Below are positions 25,875 through 35,401 of a DNA stretch of 64,000 nt, piece by piece. Numbering within the stretch: the stretch's first letter is position 1; each line of letters starts with the position of its first letter. A model generated the notes under the pieces. That model worked only from the letters and a program-made list of their open reading frames with translations, did not search any database and was not told where the DNA came from. Origin of the DNA: Paracoccaceae bacterium. Its GTDB lineage: Bacteria > Pseudomonadota > Alphaproteobacteria > Rhodobacterales > Rhodobacteraceae. The stretch is from NCBI GenBank assembly GCA_021775315.1, contig JAJFIC010000091.1, positions 1 to 64,000 on the forward strand, written 5' to 3'. The position numbers and the translations under genes are program-made.

Positions 25875-26849
25875 TTACCCCACCCCGGCGCGCAGGCAAT
25901 CATGGATATGCAAAACGCCACAAAGCGTGTCGCCATTGGATGGATCGCTGACAAACAGCGTGGTGATTTTACGCTCGTTCATGATCGCAAGGGCCTGTTC
26001 TGCCAAAACCTGCGGTGACGCGGTTTGCGGATCTTTGGTCATCACGTCAGCGGCTTTCATGTCCAAAAGACCCTGCATGTGGCGTCGTAAATCCCCGTCT
26101 GTGATTACGCCAACCAGTTTGTGGTCGATCACGACCCCGGCCACGCCAAAGCCTTTTTGGCTGATCACCAACAGTGCCTCGCTCATCGGGGTGTCGGGTG
26201 TCACCAGCGGCAACTCGTCACCGATATGCATCAGGTCGCCAACCTTGGACAGCCGCGCGCCCAGCTTGCCACCCGGGTGAAAGTCGCGGAAATTCTCGGG
26301 TGTAAAGTCGCGGCGTTCCATCAGGGCAATCGCCAATGCGTCACCCAGTGCCAGCGTCATTGTGGTTGATGTGGTCGGGACAATGCCCTGATCGCATGCC
26401 TCTTGGACGTCTGGCAGCAGGATGGAAACATCGGATTGCTTTAGCAGGGTGGAATTGGCCTTTCCGGCGACACCGATCATCGGGATCTGAAAACGGCGCG
26501 TGTAGGCAATTACATCGGCAAGTTCCGGTGTTTCGCCAGAGTTTGACAAAACCAACGTCACGTCGCCTTGGGCCATCATGCCAAGATCGCCGTGGCTTGC
26601 CTCGGCTGGATGCACGAAATGCGCAGGTGTGCCGGTCGAGGCGAAAGTTGCGGCAATTTTCCGGGCGATATGACCGGATTTGCCCATGCCACACACAATG
26701 ACGCGACCCTTGGCGTTCAACAGCAGTTCGACCGCTTCACCAAACCCACCGTTTAGGGATGTCCCGAGCATGGCCAATGCCTCAGCCTCGCGCGCGATAA
26801 CACGGCGGCCAACGGTCAGGGCATCGGGTTTCAGGTTTGCATCAGTCAT
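25875..26849 (-). CDS. kdsD: arabinose-5-phosphate isomerase (KpsF/GutQ type)
   Basis: A 324-residue enzyme that turns ribulose 5-phosphate into arabinose 5-phosphate, the first step to Kdo. A SIS sugar-isomerase domain covers about residues 40-175 (VCGMGKSGHIARKIAATFAS, SNSGETPELADVI) and two CBS domains follow to the C-terminus. Genes for LPS transport lie directly downstream and kdsB is at 11916. Confidence 0.93.
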   Translation of the reverse strand: MTDANLKPDALTVGRRVIAREAEALAMLGTSLNGGFGEAVELLLNAKGRVIVCGMGKSGHIARKIAATFASTGTPAHFVHPAEASHGDLGMMAQGDVTLVLSNSGETPELADVIAYTRRFQIPMIGVAGKANSTLLKQSDVSILLPDVQEACDQGIVPTTSTTMTLALGDALAIALMERRDFTPENFRDFHPGGKLGARLSKVGDLMHIGDELPLVTPDTPMSEALLVISQKGFGVAGVVIDHKLVGVITDGDLRRHMQGLLDMKAADVMTKDPQTASPQVLAEQALAIMNERKITTLFVSDPSNGDTLCGVLHIHDCLRAGVG

Positions 26850-26858
26850 CAGGTGCCT

Positions 26859-27470
26859 TTAATGGGCAAATATGTCAATTTCAGGCCAGCCAGCCAAATC
26901 AAGTGCGGCCCGGTGCGGCAGGAAATCATAACATGCCTGCGCGGTCGCCATCCGGTTTTCCCGTTCAAGCATGACGTCCAGCTTTGCCTTGAGTTGATGC
27001 AGGAACAAAACATCAGACGCCGCATAATCAATCTGGGCTTTGGTCAGAACTTTGGCACCCCAGTCGCTGCTTTGCTGTTGTTTGGATATGTCCGTGCCCA
27101 GCAATTCCTGCAACAGGTTCTTAAGGCCGTGGCGGTCGGTATAGGTTCGGATCAGTTTGCTGGCGATCTTTGTGCAATAAACCGGAGCGGTCGAAACGCC
27201 AAAGCGGTGCAGCATCACAGCGATGTCAAACCGCCCGAAATGAAACAGCTTTAACACATTGGGGTCTGCCAGCATCCGGGTCAGGTTAGGGGCCTCGGTT
27301 TGGTCTTGGCTGATCTGAACCAAATGGGCGTTTCCGTCGCCCGAGGACAACTGCACCACACAAAGGCGATCCCGATGCGGATGCAAACCCATGGTTTCAC
27401 AATCAATCGCAACGCTTGGCCCAAGGTCCAAACCGTCAGGCAAATCGTTCTGATACACGTGATTAGCCAT
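26859..27470 (-). CDS. rnd: ribonuclease D-like 3'-5' exonuclease
   Basis: A 203-residue protein with the DEDDy exonuclease motifs: AIDCETMGLH near residue 22, FHFGRFDIAVM near 80, and YAASDVLFLHQL near 150. It is about half the length of E. coli RNase D because the C-terminal HRDC domains are lacking, as is common for this alphaproteobacterial form. It likely trims tRNA or other RNA ends. It starts the kdsD-lpt series. Confidence 0.85.
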   Translation of the reverse strand: MANHVYQNDLPDGLDLGPSVAIDCETMGLHPHRDRLCVVQLSSGDGNAHLVQISQDQTEAPNLTRMLADPNVLKLFHFGRFDIAVMLHRFGVSTAPVYCTKIASKLIRTYTDRHGLKNLLQELLGTDISKQQQSSDWGAKVLTKAQIDYAASDVLFLHQLKAKLDVMLERENRMATAQACYDFLPHRAALDLAGWPEIDIFAH

Positions 27471-27757
27471 ATTTTGCCTTTCTGATAGGTCGCACAGCCA
27501 CCCAGTTCCGGATGCGCCGCGCCCGGCGTAAGTTGGGGTCTATTTAGGCGCGCTTGCTGTAAAAGACCATACATAGCTGTTGGATTCCTTTTCAGGCCCG
27601 CCACAGGCAAGCGCCCGGTGGTTGGTTACCTGCCGAGCTGTGGTTTTATTGGGTGGGTGGCAACTTGCCACAACAGCAAAACCATGTGTAGAAATGCACC
27701 GAAGAACCGCAATCCGGGATTTTGTTTGAACATCCGGCAATCAAGGAAGACGTTGAA

Positions 27758-29386
27758 ATGACAAAGCTCTGGCACGCGACTTATGGCGACAAAATTCCGA
27801 CTGAGATTAATCTGACGGGACTGCCGACGGTTCTGGAACTGTTTGAAACCTCGTGTCAGACATATGCCGAAAGAACCGCATTTGTCTGTTCCGGTGCCAC
27901 GCTTAGCTATGCAGAATGGGAACGGCACGCGGAGCATCTGGCGGCCTATTTTCAGACGGCGCTAGGCGTGAAAAAGGGCGACCGGGTTGCGGTGATGACG
28001 CCAAACATAATGGCGTTTCCGATCACGCATTTCGCGCTACTGAAAGTGGGCGCTGTGCAGGTGAATGTTAACCCCCTTTATACACCGACTGAGCTGGGCC
28101 ATCAGCTTCGGGATGCGGGTGTTGAAACCATCGTCATTTTCACCGGCTCCACCCCGGTGCTGGCCGAGATTATTGCAGATACGCCGGTTAAGCATGTGGT
28201 TACGACGACGCTGAGTGATGCGGGCAATCCGAAGATTGAAAGCCCGGCGGTGGATCCACGGCTTGATGGTGTCATTGAATTCACTACCGCCCTTCAGGAA
28301 GGTCGTGATCTTACAAGAACGCCGGTGAGCCTGAGCGGCGAGGACATTTTGTTCCTGCAATATACCGGTGGCACGACGGGCTTATCTAAGGGTGCGATCC
28401 TGACCCATTCCAATCTGGTGGCAAACACCAACCAGTTTAAGGCCTTTGCGGGCGATGTGCTTAACCCGGGGCACGAGGTGGTTGTGACTGCGCTGCCGCT
28501 TTATCATATCTTCGCTTTGATGGCGAATTACATCAATTATGTCGGGCTGGGAGGGACCAACCACCTGATCACCAACCCGCGTGATATTGACGGGCTGATT
28601 GACGTGTTAGGATCGGTGAAACCAACCGCCTTTACCGCCGTCAACACGCTGTTTAACGCGCTGGTATCGCATCCGCGTCTGGCGCAAATTGATTTGTCCA
28701 GTCTGACGGTCAATGTTGGCGGTGGCGCCGCCGTTCATCAGGCCACGTCAGAAAAATGGAAAGCCGCAACAGGTGAACATATTCGCGAGGGGTATGGTTT
28801 GTCGGAAACCTCGCCGATCCTGACGCTTAATCCTTTGACCGTGAACAGGTTCAGCGGAACGGTTGGTATTCCGGTGCCGTCAACCGATATCAAGCTGTTG
28901 AAGGACGACAATTCCGAGGCCGCGCTTGGTGAAGAGGGCGAGATTTGTGCCAAAGGCCCGCAGATTATGCGCGGGTACTGGAACCGTGAAGACGCCAATG
29001 ATGAGGTGTTCACCCAAGACGGGTATTTCCGAACGGGGGACATCGGGGTTTTCCAGCCGGACGGGTATGTCCGTATCGTGGATCGCAAAAAGGACATGGT
29101 TATCGTGTCTGGCTTTAACGTCTACCCGAACGAGATCGAAGCCACGGTTGCGGGTCTGGATGGCGTGCTTGAGGCCGCGTGTATCGGTGTGCCGGACGAT
29201 AAAACCGGCGAGGCATTGCGCCTTTTCGTGGTGAAATCTGAAGGCGCGGAATTGGGCAAAGACGATGTTGTGGCCTTTTGCCGTGAAAAGCTGACGGCCT
29301 ATAAGGTGCCCCGGCAAATCCGGTTTCTGGACGAGTTGCCGAAATCAACCGTGGGCAAGATATTGCGCCGCGAATTGCGGGATTAA
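27758..29386 (+). CDS. fadD: long-chain fatty-acid-CoA ligase
   Basis: A 542-residue AMP-forming ligase that activates fatty acids to acyl-CoA. The ATP loop YTGGTTGLSKGAILTHSN lies near residue 205. DRKKDMVIVSGFNVYPNEIE and the C-terminal LPKSTVGKILRRELRD, with the catalytic lysine, match FadD closely. The ATG at 27758 has AAGGAAG upstream; an in-frame TTG at 27722 is less likely. It ends in a few-base overlap with the convergent OsmC gene. Confidence 0.92.
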   Translation: MTKLWHATYGDKIPTEINLTGLPTVLELFETSCQTYAERTAFVCSGATLSYAEWERHAEHLAAYFQTALGVKKGDRVAVMTPNIMAFPITHFALLKVGAVQVNVNPLYTPTELGHQLRDAGVETIVIFTGSTPVLAEIIADTPVKHVVTTTLSDAGNPKIESPAVDPRLDGVIEFTTALQEGRDLTRTPVSLSGEDILFLQYTGGTTGLSKGAILTHSNLVANTNQFKAFAGDVLNPGHEVVVTALPLYHIFALMANYINYVGLGGTNHLITNPRDIDGLIDVLGSVKPTAFTAVNTLFNALVSHPRLAQIDLSSLTVNVGGGAAVHQATSEKWKAATGEHIREGYGLSETSPILTLNPLTVNRFSGTVGIPVPSTDIKLLKDDNSEAALGEEGEICAKGPQIMRGYWNREDANDEVFTQDGYFRTGDIGVFQPDGYVRIVDRKKDMVIVSGFNVYPNEIEATVAGLDGVLEAACIGVPDDKTGEALRLFVVKSEGAELGKDDVVAFCREKLTAYKVPRQIRFLDELPKSTVGKILRRELRD

Positions 29387-29883
29387 GCCTCGACCCAGCC
29401 ATCTGCGGTTTTCAGCCGGTGCGTGACGGTGTTCGCCTGACCTAACGTCTGTTCGATAAAGCAGCCCTTTTGCGCCGCCATGACCAGTTCCTGCTGGCGT
29501 TCAATCGGATCATCGCTGTCGATGAAAATGTCGATTTCAAAGGAACGCGGCCCGGTTTCATAGACCTTGCCCTTTGCCTCCCAATCCCAGACGACGCGGG
29601 TTTCCACGTCAAGATCGTTCAGCGTCACCTTCAATCTTTTCGCAAATGCGCGGATTTGGGTCATGATGCAACCCGTCAGACCGGCGACAAACAAGGCCAG
29701 CGGTGGTGGGGCGGTTGCGTCACCGCCATGAAATGAACCTTCGTCGGTCGCCATGATAAACGGCCCTTCCTCGAACGGTAGTTTCATCGTGACGTTCAGG
29801 TCATTGCGCATCTTTCCGGTGGCGTGGCCGTTGCAGTTGAACTGCACCAGCGCCTTTTGCGGCAGGCCGCTGTTATCGCTCAT
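29383..29883 (-). CDS. OsmC-family protein
   Basis: A 166-residue OsmC-fold protein with the two family cysteines, Cys72 (LTGCIMTQ) and Cys141 (KGCFIEQTL). It is the last gene of the second TRAP operon. As at 6451, an OsmC protein accompanies ring or ester hydrolysis genes, which suggests a repeated pathway role rather than general peroxide defence. The role is inference. Confidence 0.8.
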   Translation of the reverse strand: MSDNSGLPQKALVQFNCNGHATGKMRNDLNVTMKLPFEEGPFIMATDEGSFHGGDATAPPPLALFVAGLTGCIMTQIRAFAKRLKVTLNDLDVETRVVWDWEAKGKVYETGPRSFEIDIFIDSDDPIERQQELVMAAQKGCFIEQTLGQANTVTHRLKTADGWVEA

Positions 29884-29908
29884 CTTGTGGTCCTCGTTGC
29901 TGGGTTGG

Positions 29909-30844
29909 TCACGTTTGCCCGTCTCTTATGATCCGGTTCGCAAGGGTGCCGATATTTTCAATCTCAAGCTCAAAACGATCACCGGGTTCAAGGCGCTTGC
30001 CAAGCTCCAGACCGCAGCCGGTGCCAACCGTGCCCGAGCCGATAACCTCGCCTGCATAAATGGTTTCAGAGGCTGATATATGGGCCAGAATATCCGCGAA
30101 GTTATGATGCATTTCGCGGCTGTTGCCACCGCCCCAACGTTCACCGTTAACGCGCGCCTCCATGTCCAACGCGACCGGATGCGCCACCTCGTCAGCGGTC
30201 AGAATAAACGGGCCAAGTATGTTGCCAGTGTCGAAATCCTTGCCTTTGGCAGGGCCAAGTTGCCCCGGCATTTCACGCATTTGGGCGTCACGAGCGGAAA
30301 CATCATTCAGGATCGTGTAGCCGAATATATGATCCGGCGCGTCAGCCGCTGATATGTCCTTGCCGGTTTTGCCGACCACGATGGCCATCTCAAGTTCGAT
30401 ATCCAGATGTTCGGCATAGGCGGGCCATTGAACGTCAGTTTCGTGGCCTATGAACGACATCCGGTTGCCCTTGTAATAGATCGGTTGTTCGTACCAGACC
30501 GGCGGAATGGCATAGGTCAGGCCGGTCATTTTTGCCGCTTGTTCAAAGCCGTTTTTCAGGTGGATCTCAAACACCAGACAGTCACGGTATTGCACCGGCA
30601 TGACCGGTGGCAGGAAGGTCACGTCGGACATCGCGATCATGGTGCGTTTGTTGGCGCGCCGCATCAGACCGTGGGCTTGTTCAAGCCCATAATCGCCCTC
30701 TTGGATCACCGATAGCATGTTGGTGAACACCTTGGTTTCATACCGCGCCAGTTCGGCAGCGCGGTCCAGATCCAGCAGTGTTTCGTCATCAATCGCCGCG
30801 ACGACCTTGGTCTGACCGTTGTGCAATACCGTTGCGAGGCGCAT
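29909..30844 (-). CDS. fumarylacetoacetate hydrolase-family protein
   Basis: A 311-residue FAH-fold enzyme; relatives cleave C-C bonds in acylpyruvates or decarboxylate/hydrate ring-opening products. The metal-binding region LDIELEMAIVVGKTGKDI near residue 145 and IFGYTILNDVSARDAQ are present. The C-terminal GSGTVGTGCGLELGK is typical. It lies three bases after the cyclase-family gene, so the two likely act in sequence on the imported substrate. Confidence 0.85.
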   Translation of the reverse strand: MRLATVLHNGQTKVVAAIDDETLLDLDRAAELARYETKVFTNMLSVIQEGDYGLEQAHGLMRRANKRTMIAMSDVTFLPPVMPVQYRDCLVFEIHLKNGFEQAAKMTGLTYAIPPVWYEQPIYYKGNRMSFIGHETDVQWPAYAEHLDIELEMAIVVGKTGKDISAADAPDHIFGYTILNDVSARDAQMREMPGQLGPAKGKDFDTGNILGPFILTADEVAHPVALDMEARVNGERWGGGNSREMHHNFADILAHISASETIYAGEVIGSGTVGTGCGLELGKRLEPGDRFELEIENIGTLANRIIRDGQT

Positions 30845-30847
30845 GGT

Positions 30848-31624
30848 TTACTCCGAGAAAATGGCGACGGCGCGGGTGAACCCGGCAGAGGCGGCTTTGA
30901 TTTTGTAAGGAAAGCAGGAAATTTCGTAACCGTTAGGGGGCAAGGTTTCCAGATTGGTCAGCTTTTCCATGTGGCAATAGCCGATTTCCATGCTGGCGCG
31001 GTGGCCTTCCCAGATGATCGACGGGTCGTGGTTCTTGCCGTAGACCTGCGCGGTCAACGCGAACGGCGCGTCCCAGCTCCAGGCATCAGTGCCTGTCACC
31101 CGCACCCCGCGTTCGGTCAGATAAAGCGTGGCTTCGCGGCCCATACCGCAGCCTTTCATCAGATAATCCGGCTGACCATAATGAGCACCAGCCGAGGTGT
31201 TGACGACGACAATATCAAGCGGTTGCAACGCATGGCCGATCCGCGCAAGTTCTGCCTCGATATCCGCCGCGGTGACGATATAACCATCATCGAAATGTCG
31301 GAAATCCAGCTTTACGCCGGGATTGAGGCACCATTCCAGCGGCACCTCGTCAATTGTGATCGCACGCTCGCCGTTGCTCATCGTTGAATGGTGGTGATAG
31401 GGCGCATCCAGATGGGTGCCGTTATGGGTGGCAATCTGTAAGGTTTCGACCGCCCAGCCTTCACCGCCCGGCAGGTCCTCACGCTTCAGCCCGGGAAAGA
31501 ATGACATCACTTGTTCGGCGGTGTCGGCGTGGCTCATATAGGTGATTTCCGGCAGCATGATCGGCGGGTCGGAAACGATCCCGGATTCCAGTGCGACGGA
31601 AAGGTCAACAAAACGTCTGGGCAT
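30848..31624 (-). CDS. cyclase-family metal hydrolase (kynurenine formamidase/isatin hydrolase fold)
   Basis: A 258-residue hydrolase with the metal motif THNGTHLDAPYHHH near residue 70, the HxGTHxDxPxH signature of the cyclase/KynB family. Later GCGMGREATLYLTERGVRVTG fits the same fold. Characterised members open amide or lactam rings (formylkynurenine, isatin) or lactones. It is followed by FAH and preceded by the TRAP permease, so it may act first on the imported compound. Exact substrate not readable. Confidence 0.82.
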   Translation of the reverse strand: MPRRFVDLSVALESGIVSDPPIMLPEITYMSHADTAEQVMSFFPGLKREDLPGGEGWAVETLQIATHNGTHLDAPYHHHSTMSNGERAITIDEVPLEWCLNPGVKLDFRHFDDGYIVTAADIEAELARIGHALQPLDIVVVNTSAGAHYGQPDYLMKGCGMGREATLYLTERGVRVTGTDAWSWDAPFALTAQVYGKNHDPSIIWEGHRASMEIGYCHMEKLTNLETLPPNGYEISCFPYKIKAASAGFTRAVAIFSE

Positions 31625-31642
31625 GGGGTTCTCCTGTGTTGT

Positions 31643-32956
31643 TCAGATAAGGGCGGTTGCAAGGATTGGAAAAGCCAGAACAAGGGCCAGAACGATCAGC
31701 ATCATCAAGGCAAACGGGGCCGCGCCCATGAAAATGTCGCCTAGTGTGATCGACGGATCATCAAGCGAGGATTTGATGACAAAGACGGAAATGCCAAAGG
31801 GCGGCGTTAGCAGGCCGATTTCGACCGCGATGATGGTGACGATGCCAAACCAAACCAGATCGACCTGCATTGACACCAAAACCGGCAGCATCAAAGGCAC
31901 GAGGATCAGCATGATGGATGAACTGTCTAGGATCGTGCCCATGACAATGACCAGCGCCACATAGGCCAGTATCACACCCCAATAACCGATATCGGCTGTG
32001 GCGACGAATTGGCCGAACTCGGCAGGTACACCGGACAGGGCGAGCATTCGGGAATACATTTGTGCGGCGATAATCAGAAACGAAATCCCGGCGGTCACAA
32101 GCCCGGTATCGTTCAGCACATCCCAGAAATCCTTAAGGCTAAGGCTGCGGCGGGCCAGTCCGATGATGATTGCGCCTGCACAGCCAACGGCACCTGCCTC
32201 GATCGGGGTGAAATAACCGCCGTAAATGCCGCCCAGAACCAGACCGATCAGCAGGGTAATCGGCAGACCTTTTTGCGCAACTTCAAGCCGGGTAAGCACC
32301 GGGGTGTCGTCATGGTCCTGCGCCACGCCATCGCCCAGTAGGTTGGGGCGCAACAGGGCCGTCAGAAATATGCCGGTGCCGAATATCGTGGCCAGCAGAA
32401 GGCCGGGAAGGACACCGGCGATAAACAGATCGCCAACGGATTGCTCAGTCAGTAGGCCGTAGAGGATCAGCAAAAGGCTTGGCGGGATCAGCATGCCCAA
32501 AACCGATGATCCGGCGACCACGCCAACCGAAAAGCGCGGGGAATAGCCGTGGCGGATCATTTCAGGCACCGCGATGCGGGTAAAGACCGCGGCCGAGGCG
32601 ATGGAAATCCCGGTGATTGCGGCGAATATCGCATTTGCCCCAACAGTGCCGATGCCCAAACCGCCTTTCACGCGGCGAAATATATGATGCGCCACATCAA
32701 ACGCGTCGCGCCCCATACCGGTGACCGACACGACGTAACCCATCAGCACAAACAGCGGCACGACACCGAAAAAGTAGCTTGAGATCGTCTCGGACGCGGC
32801 CAGCGCCAGCAATTTGCCAGCCAGCAGGGGCGAGCCTTTGATCATCCAGACGCCGACATAAGATGAAAGCATCAATGCAAACGGCACCCAAAAGCCCATA
32901 TAGACCATAACAACCATGGCCCCAAACGAGACCATTCCGATTTCAAACGGGCTCAT
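31643..32956 (-). CDS. dctM: TRAP transporter large permease (DctM type)
   Basis: A 437-residue multi-helix permease, similar in plan to the one at 3373 (both begin MSP-EIG and share VGANA-FAAITG-S and VLGM-IPPS). The start overlaps dctQ by four bases. Downstream are the cyclase and FAH genes, so transport and breakdown are cotranscribed. Confidence 0.92.
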   Translation of the reverse strand: MSPFEIGMVSFGAMVVMVYMGFWVPFALMLSSYVGVWMIKGSPLLAGKLLALAASETISSYFFGVVPLFVLMGYVVSVTGMGRDAFDVAHHIFRRVKGGLGIGTVGANAIFAAITGISIASAAVFTRIAVPEMIRHGYSPRFSVGVVAGSSVLGMLIPPSLLLILYGLLTEQSVGDLFIAGVLPGLLLATIFGTGIFLTALLRPNLLGDGVAQDHDDTPVLTRLEVAQKGLPITLLIGLVLGGIYGGYFTPIEAGAVGCAGAIIIGLARRSLSLKDFWDVLNDTGLVTAGISFLIIAAQMYSRMLALSGVPAEFGQFVATADIGYWGVILAYVALVIVMGTILDSSSIMLILVPLMLPVLVSMQVDLVWFGIVTIIAVEIGLLTPPFGISVFVIKSSLDDPSITLGDIFMGAAPFALMMLIVLALVLAFPILATALI

Positions 32957-33528
32957 TCAGCCGCCTCGCTTTTTGAAATCAGCCGCAACCCGGCCTCTGT
33001 AGCAAACATCACGAGTTGCACTAAAAGGGCGGCGCATCCGATAAGAATGATCAGCTTCACAGGCCAGATCGGGGCGGTGAAATCGCCAACCGTGCCTTCG
33101 TAAGTGTTGCGTATCCATGATTTTTTGAACAAGGGCGCGCTGGCGGTGAAAATCTGCCAGACAAGCGCAATCGCGGCCAGTGAAAACAGAAAATCCAGCC
33201 CGATCCTAAGCCTTGGCGCGCGTCTTTGGACAAAGCCTAAAACCGCATCCGTCCGGGTTAGTTTGCCTTTGCGAAACGTTTGGGCGATTTGCAGAAACAC
33301 GATGGCGACGATGGACATCGATACGATTTCCGGCACGCCAGAGATTGGATTGTCAAACATGCCGCGACCGATCACATCGGCGTTGACCAATACCATGACC
33401 GCAACAATCAGCAATGTGCCCAGCACGTTCAGCCCAACGGTCACCCCGTCAACAAGCCTGCGCGTAAAAAGAAACCAGCGGGGCAGAGCGCCCGTTTTTG
33501 TGGAATCTGTTGGGGGTGTGGCGGTCAC
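32953..33528 (-). CDS. dctQ: TRAP transporter small permease (DctQ type)
   Basis: A 191-residue four-helix membrane protein. VNADVIGRGMFDNPISGVPE near residue 48 matches the conserved DctQ stretch. It lies 72 bases after the receptor gene, with a stable hairpin in the gap, and overlaps dctM. Confidence 0.86.
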   Translation of the reverse strand: MTATPPTDSTKTGALPRWFLFTRRLVDGVTVGLNVLGTLLIVAVMVLVNADVIGRGMFDNPISGVPEIVSMSIVAIVFLQIAQTFRKGKLTRTDAVLGFVQRRAPRLRIGLDFLFSLAAIALVWQIFTASAPLFKKSWIRNTYEGTVGDFTAPIWPVKLIILIGCAALLVQLVMFATEAGLRLISKSEAAE

Positions 33529-33559
33529 AGCGGAGTCATTTCGGGCTTGAAGAAAATGG

Positions 33560-33587
33560 TGTCACCCCCGAAAAACCAGGGGTGACA
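33560..33587 (-). other. intercistronic hairpin between dctP and dctQ
   Basis: TGTCACCCC (33560-33568) and GGGGTGACA (33579-33587) form a perfect nine-pair stem with a ten-base loop. On the coding strand it follows the dctP stop. Such a structure can protect the dctP message or partly stop transcription, giving more receptor than permease. Confidence 0.6.
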
Positions 33588-33600
33588 GTTTTAGCTCAGA

Positions 33601-34674
33601 TCATTCCTGATCCCAGTTACGCACTGGTGTTGCGCCTGCTGCACGCATTGTGTCCATATAGGATTTCAGCACCGCAGAGCCTGCTTTGCCTTCGCTGTCC
33701 AGCTTTTCCGCCCACAGTTTTGCAACGTTGTCCATTCCGGCGGCCCATTCTTCGCGCATAGCCTGATCAACTTCGGTTACGGTGGCGCCTTGCGACTGCA
33801 TGATGCTCAGGAATTTGGCGACAGAGGCGTCCAGATCCTGATGATAAGCAATCCGGTCGGCAATCGCTGCGTCTTTCAGCGCTTTTTGCAGCTCTGGCGA
33901 CAGACCATCGAACCAGTCTTTGTTGGCGGCAATGCCCCCGGCATATTGCGCACCAAAGCCGATTTTCGTGATGTACGGCGCAACCTCATGCAGTTTTCCC
34001 GGCAAGGCAGCGGATGCGAACACGATCACACCGTCATAAACCCCGGTTTTGATCTCGTTGTAGTAGGTCGTGAGGTTGCCCGACACACCAACAGCCCCCG
34101 TGCCTTTTAGCCAGTTGACCGCAGGCCCCGGCGCGCCGATTTTCTTGCCGTCAAGATCAGCGATGGAATTGATCGGGAATTTGGTCATCAGCAGATAATC
34201 ATCAATGCCGATTGCGCCGCCAAGATATTCCAGCCCGTTTTCTGCCCAACTGGATTTCATCGCCTCATTTGAAATCTGAAGCTCGTCCATCCATTCCGCG
34301 ATCAATGCCGCGTCGGTGTGCACGAACGGGGTGAAGTAGGTGACGTTCTGAACCGACAGTTTTGCCGGGTCGAACAGGCTGGAAACCAGACCGATTTCAG
34401 CAAGCCCTTCTTCGACCGATTCCAGTTCGTCACCGACTTTGGCAAGCGAGCCGCCATATTGTTCGGACCACGTGATCGTAGTGCCCGAGCCTTCCATCGC
34501 GGCGTTAACCGCTGGAATAAAGGTTTTGCTGACGTGTTTTACCCAGCGGAAAACCGGTGGGTGGCCAGCGACAACGGTGACGTTCATGTCTGCCGCAATG
34601 GCCATTGGCGCGCTTGTGAGGGCCCCCATCACCAATGCCGCGGCGACGGCGGTCGTTTTAAGTAGGTTATTCAT
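33601..34674 (-). CDS. dctP: TRAP transporter substrate-binding protein (DctP type)
   Basis: A 357-residue periplasmic receptor with a signal peptide ending APMAIA near residue 27. The family core is VEEGLAEIGLVSSLFDP and GVYDGVIVFASAALPGKLHE. It follows the TetR gene by 38 bases and precedes dctQ. The ligand is probably an organic acid; the enzymes encoded downstream hint at a lactam, amide or aromatic derivative. Confidence 0.9.
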   Translation of the reverse strand: MNNLLKTTAVAAALVMGALTSAPMAIAADMNVTVVAGHPPVFRWVKHVSKTFIPAVNAAMEGSGTTITWSEQYGGSLAKVGDELESVEEGLAEIGLVSSLFDPAKLSVQNVTYFTPFVHTDAALIAEWMDELQISNEAMKSSWAENGLEYLGGAIGIDDYLLMTKFPINSIADLDGKKIGAPGPAVNWLKGTGAVGVSGNLTTYYNEIKTGVYDGVIVFASAALPGKLHEVAPYITKIGFGAQYAGGIAANKDWFDGLSPELQKALKDAAIADRIAYHQDLDASVAKFLSIMQSQGATVTEVDQAMREEWAAGMDNVAKLWAEKLDSEGKAGSAVLKSYMDTMRAAGATPVRNWDQE

Positions 34675-34712
34675 GTCATCCTCCCAGATTTGACGCGTGA
34701 ATTTTTACGTGG

Positions 34713-35393
34713 CTAATTCGCAAGAGCGCGGACACCCGCGCAAATGAATGGCACAATTTTCAGCAGCATTTCGTCGGCATTGCCGTCGTCACACAGACCA
34801 TCGGACAATCGCCCCGGTCGCCCGGTTTTCGCCATCATGGTCATGCCAACCCCGATCGCGAACATATAGGCCCAGACCGCGTTTTCACGGGTCAGGCCGG
34901 GTTCAACCGCGATCAGCGCTGCGATGTATTTCTGTGCAATTGGGTCATAGTATTTCTTTGTGAGAAACTTTTGGCGGTCGTCAGATGAATTGGCGGTTGT
35001 CACCAATATTCGTGCAAAAGCACCGCCGTCATTTGCCTGCGAGATCCCGGCTTCGATTGTTGGGCGAAACAGGGCCTCGACAATATTTTCAAGTGTCAGG
35101 GTGCCTTGTGGCTGGAACAGGCCGTCCAGCAATTCGGCGCGTTTGTCGTTTATGTGACCCGACCGCCTTGCGACCATCGCCTCAAACAACACGTCCTTGG
35201 TTTTGAAATGATAGTGGATCAGACCTTGGGCTACACCGGCCCGCTCTGCGATTTCACGCATTGTCGCGCCGTCATAGCCCGAATTTGCAAACACGGATTC
35301 TGAAGCGTCAAGAATGGCGTCAAAACGAGATTCTCGTGCAATCGGCACCGCCTTTGCGGTCGCGGCTAGTTCTTTTGCCCGACGAAGACCCAT
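34713..35393 (-). CDS. TetR-family transcriptional regulator
   Basis: A 226-residue regulator. The helix-turn-helix is at about residues 24-70 (ATMREIAERAGVAQGLIHYHF). The C-terminal part is the ligand domain. It is the first gene of the TRAP/cyclase/FAH/OsmC operon, so it likely represses its own operon. In place of a normal ribosome site, a run of ten G lies eight bases before the ATG. An operator-like palindrome is found at 35437-35458. Confidence 0.88.
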   Translation of the reverse strand: MGLRRAKELAATAKAVPIARESRFDAILDASESVFANSGYDGATMREIAERAGVAQGLIHYHFKTKDVLFEAMVARRSGHINDKRAELLDGLFQPQGTLTLENIVEALFRPTIEAGISQANDGGAFARILVTTANSSDDRQKFLTKKYYDPIAQKYIAALIAVEPGLTRENAVWAYMFAIGVGMTMMAKTGRPGRLSDGLCDDGNADEMLLKIVPFICAGVRALAN

Positions 35394-35401
35394 TGCATTT
35401 T

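Noticed and set aside
27626-27937. Reverse-strand 103-codon frame upstream of and into fadD
   Set aside because: Overlaps the well-supported fadD start and has no family resemblance.
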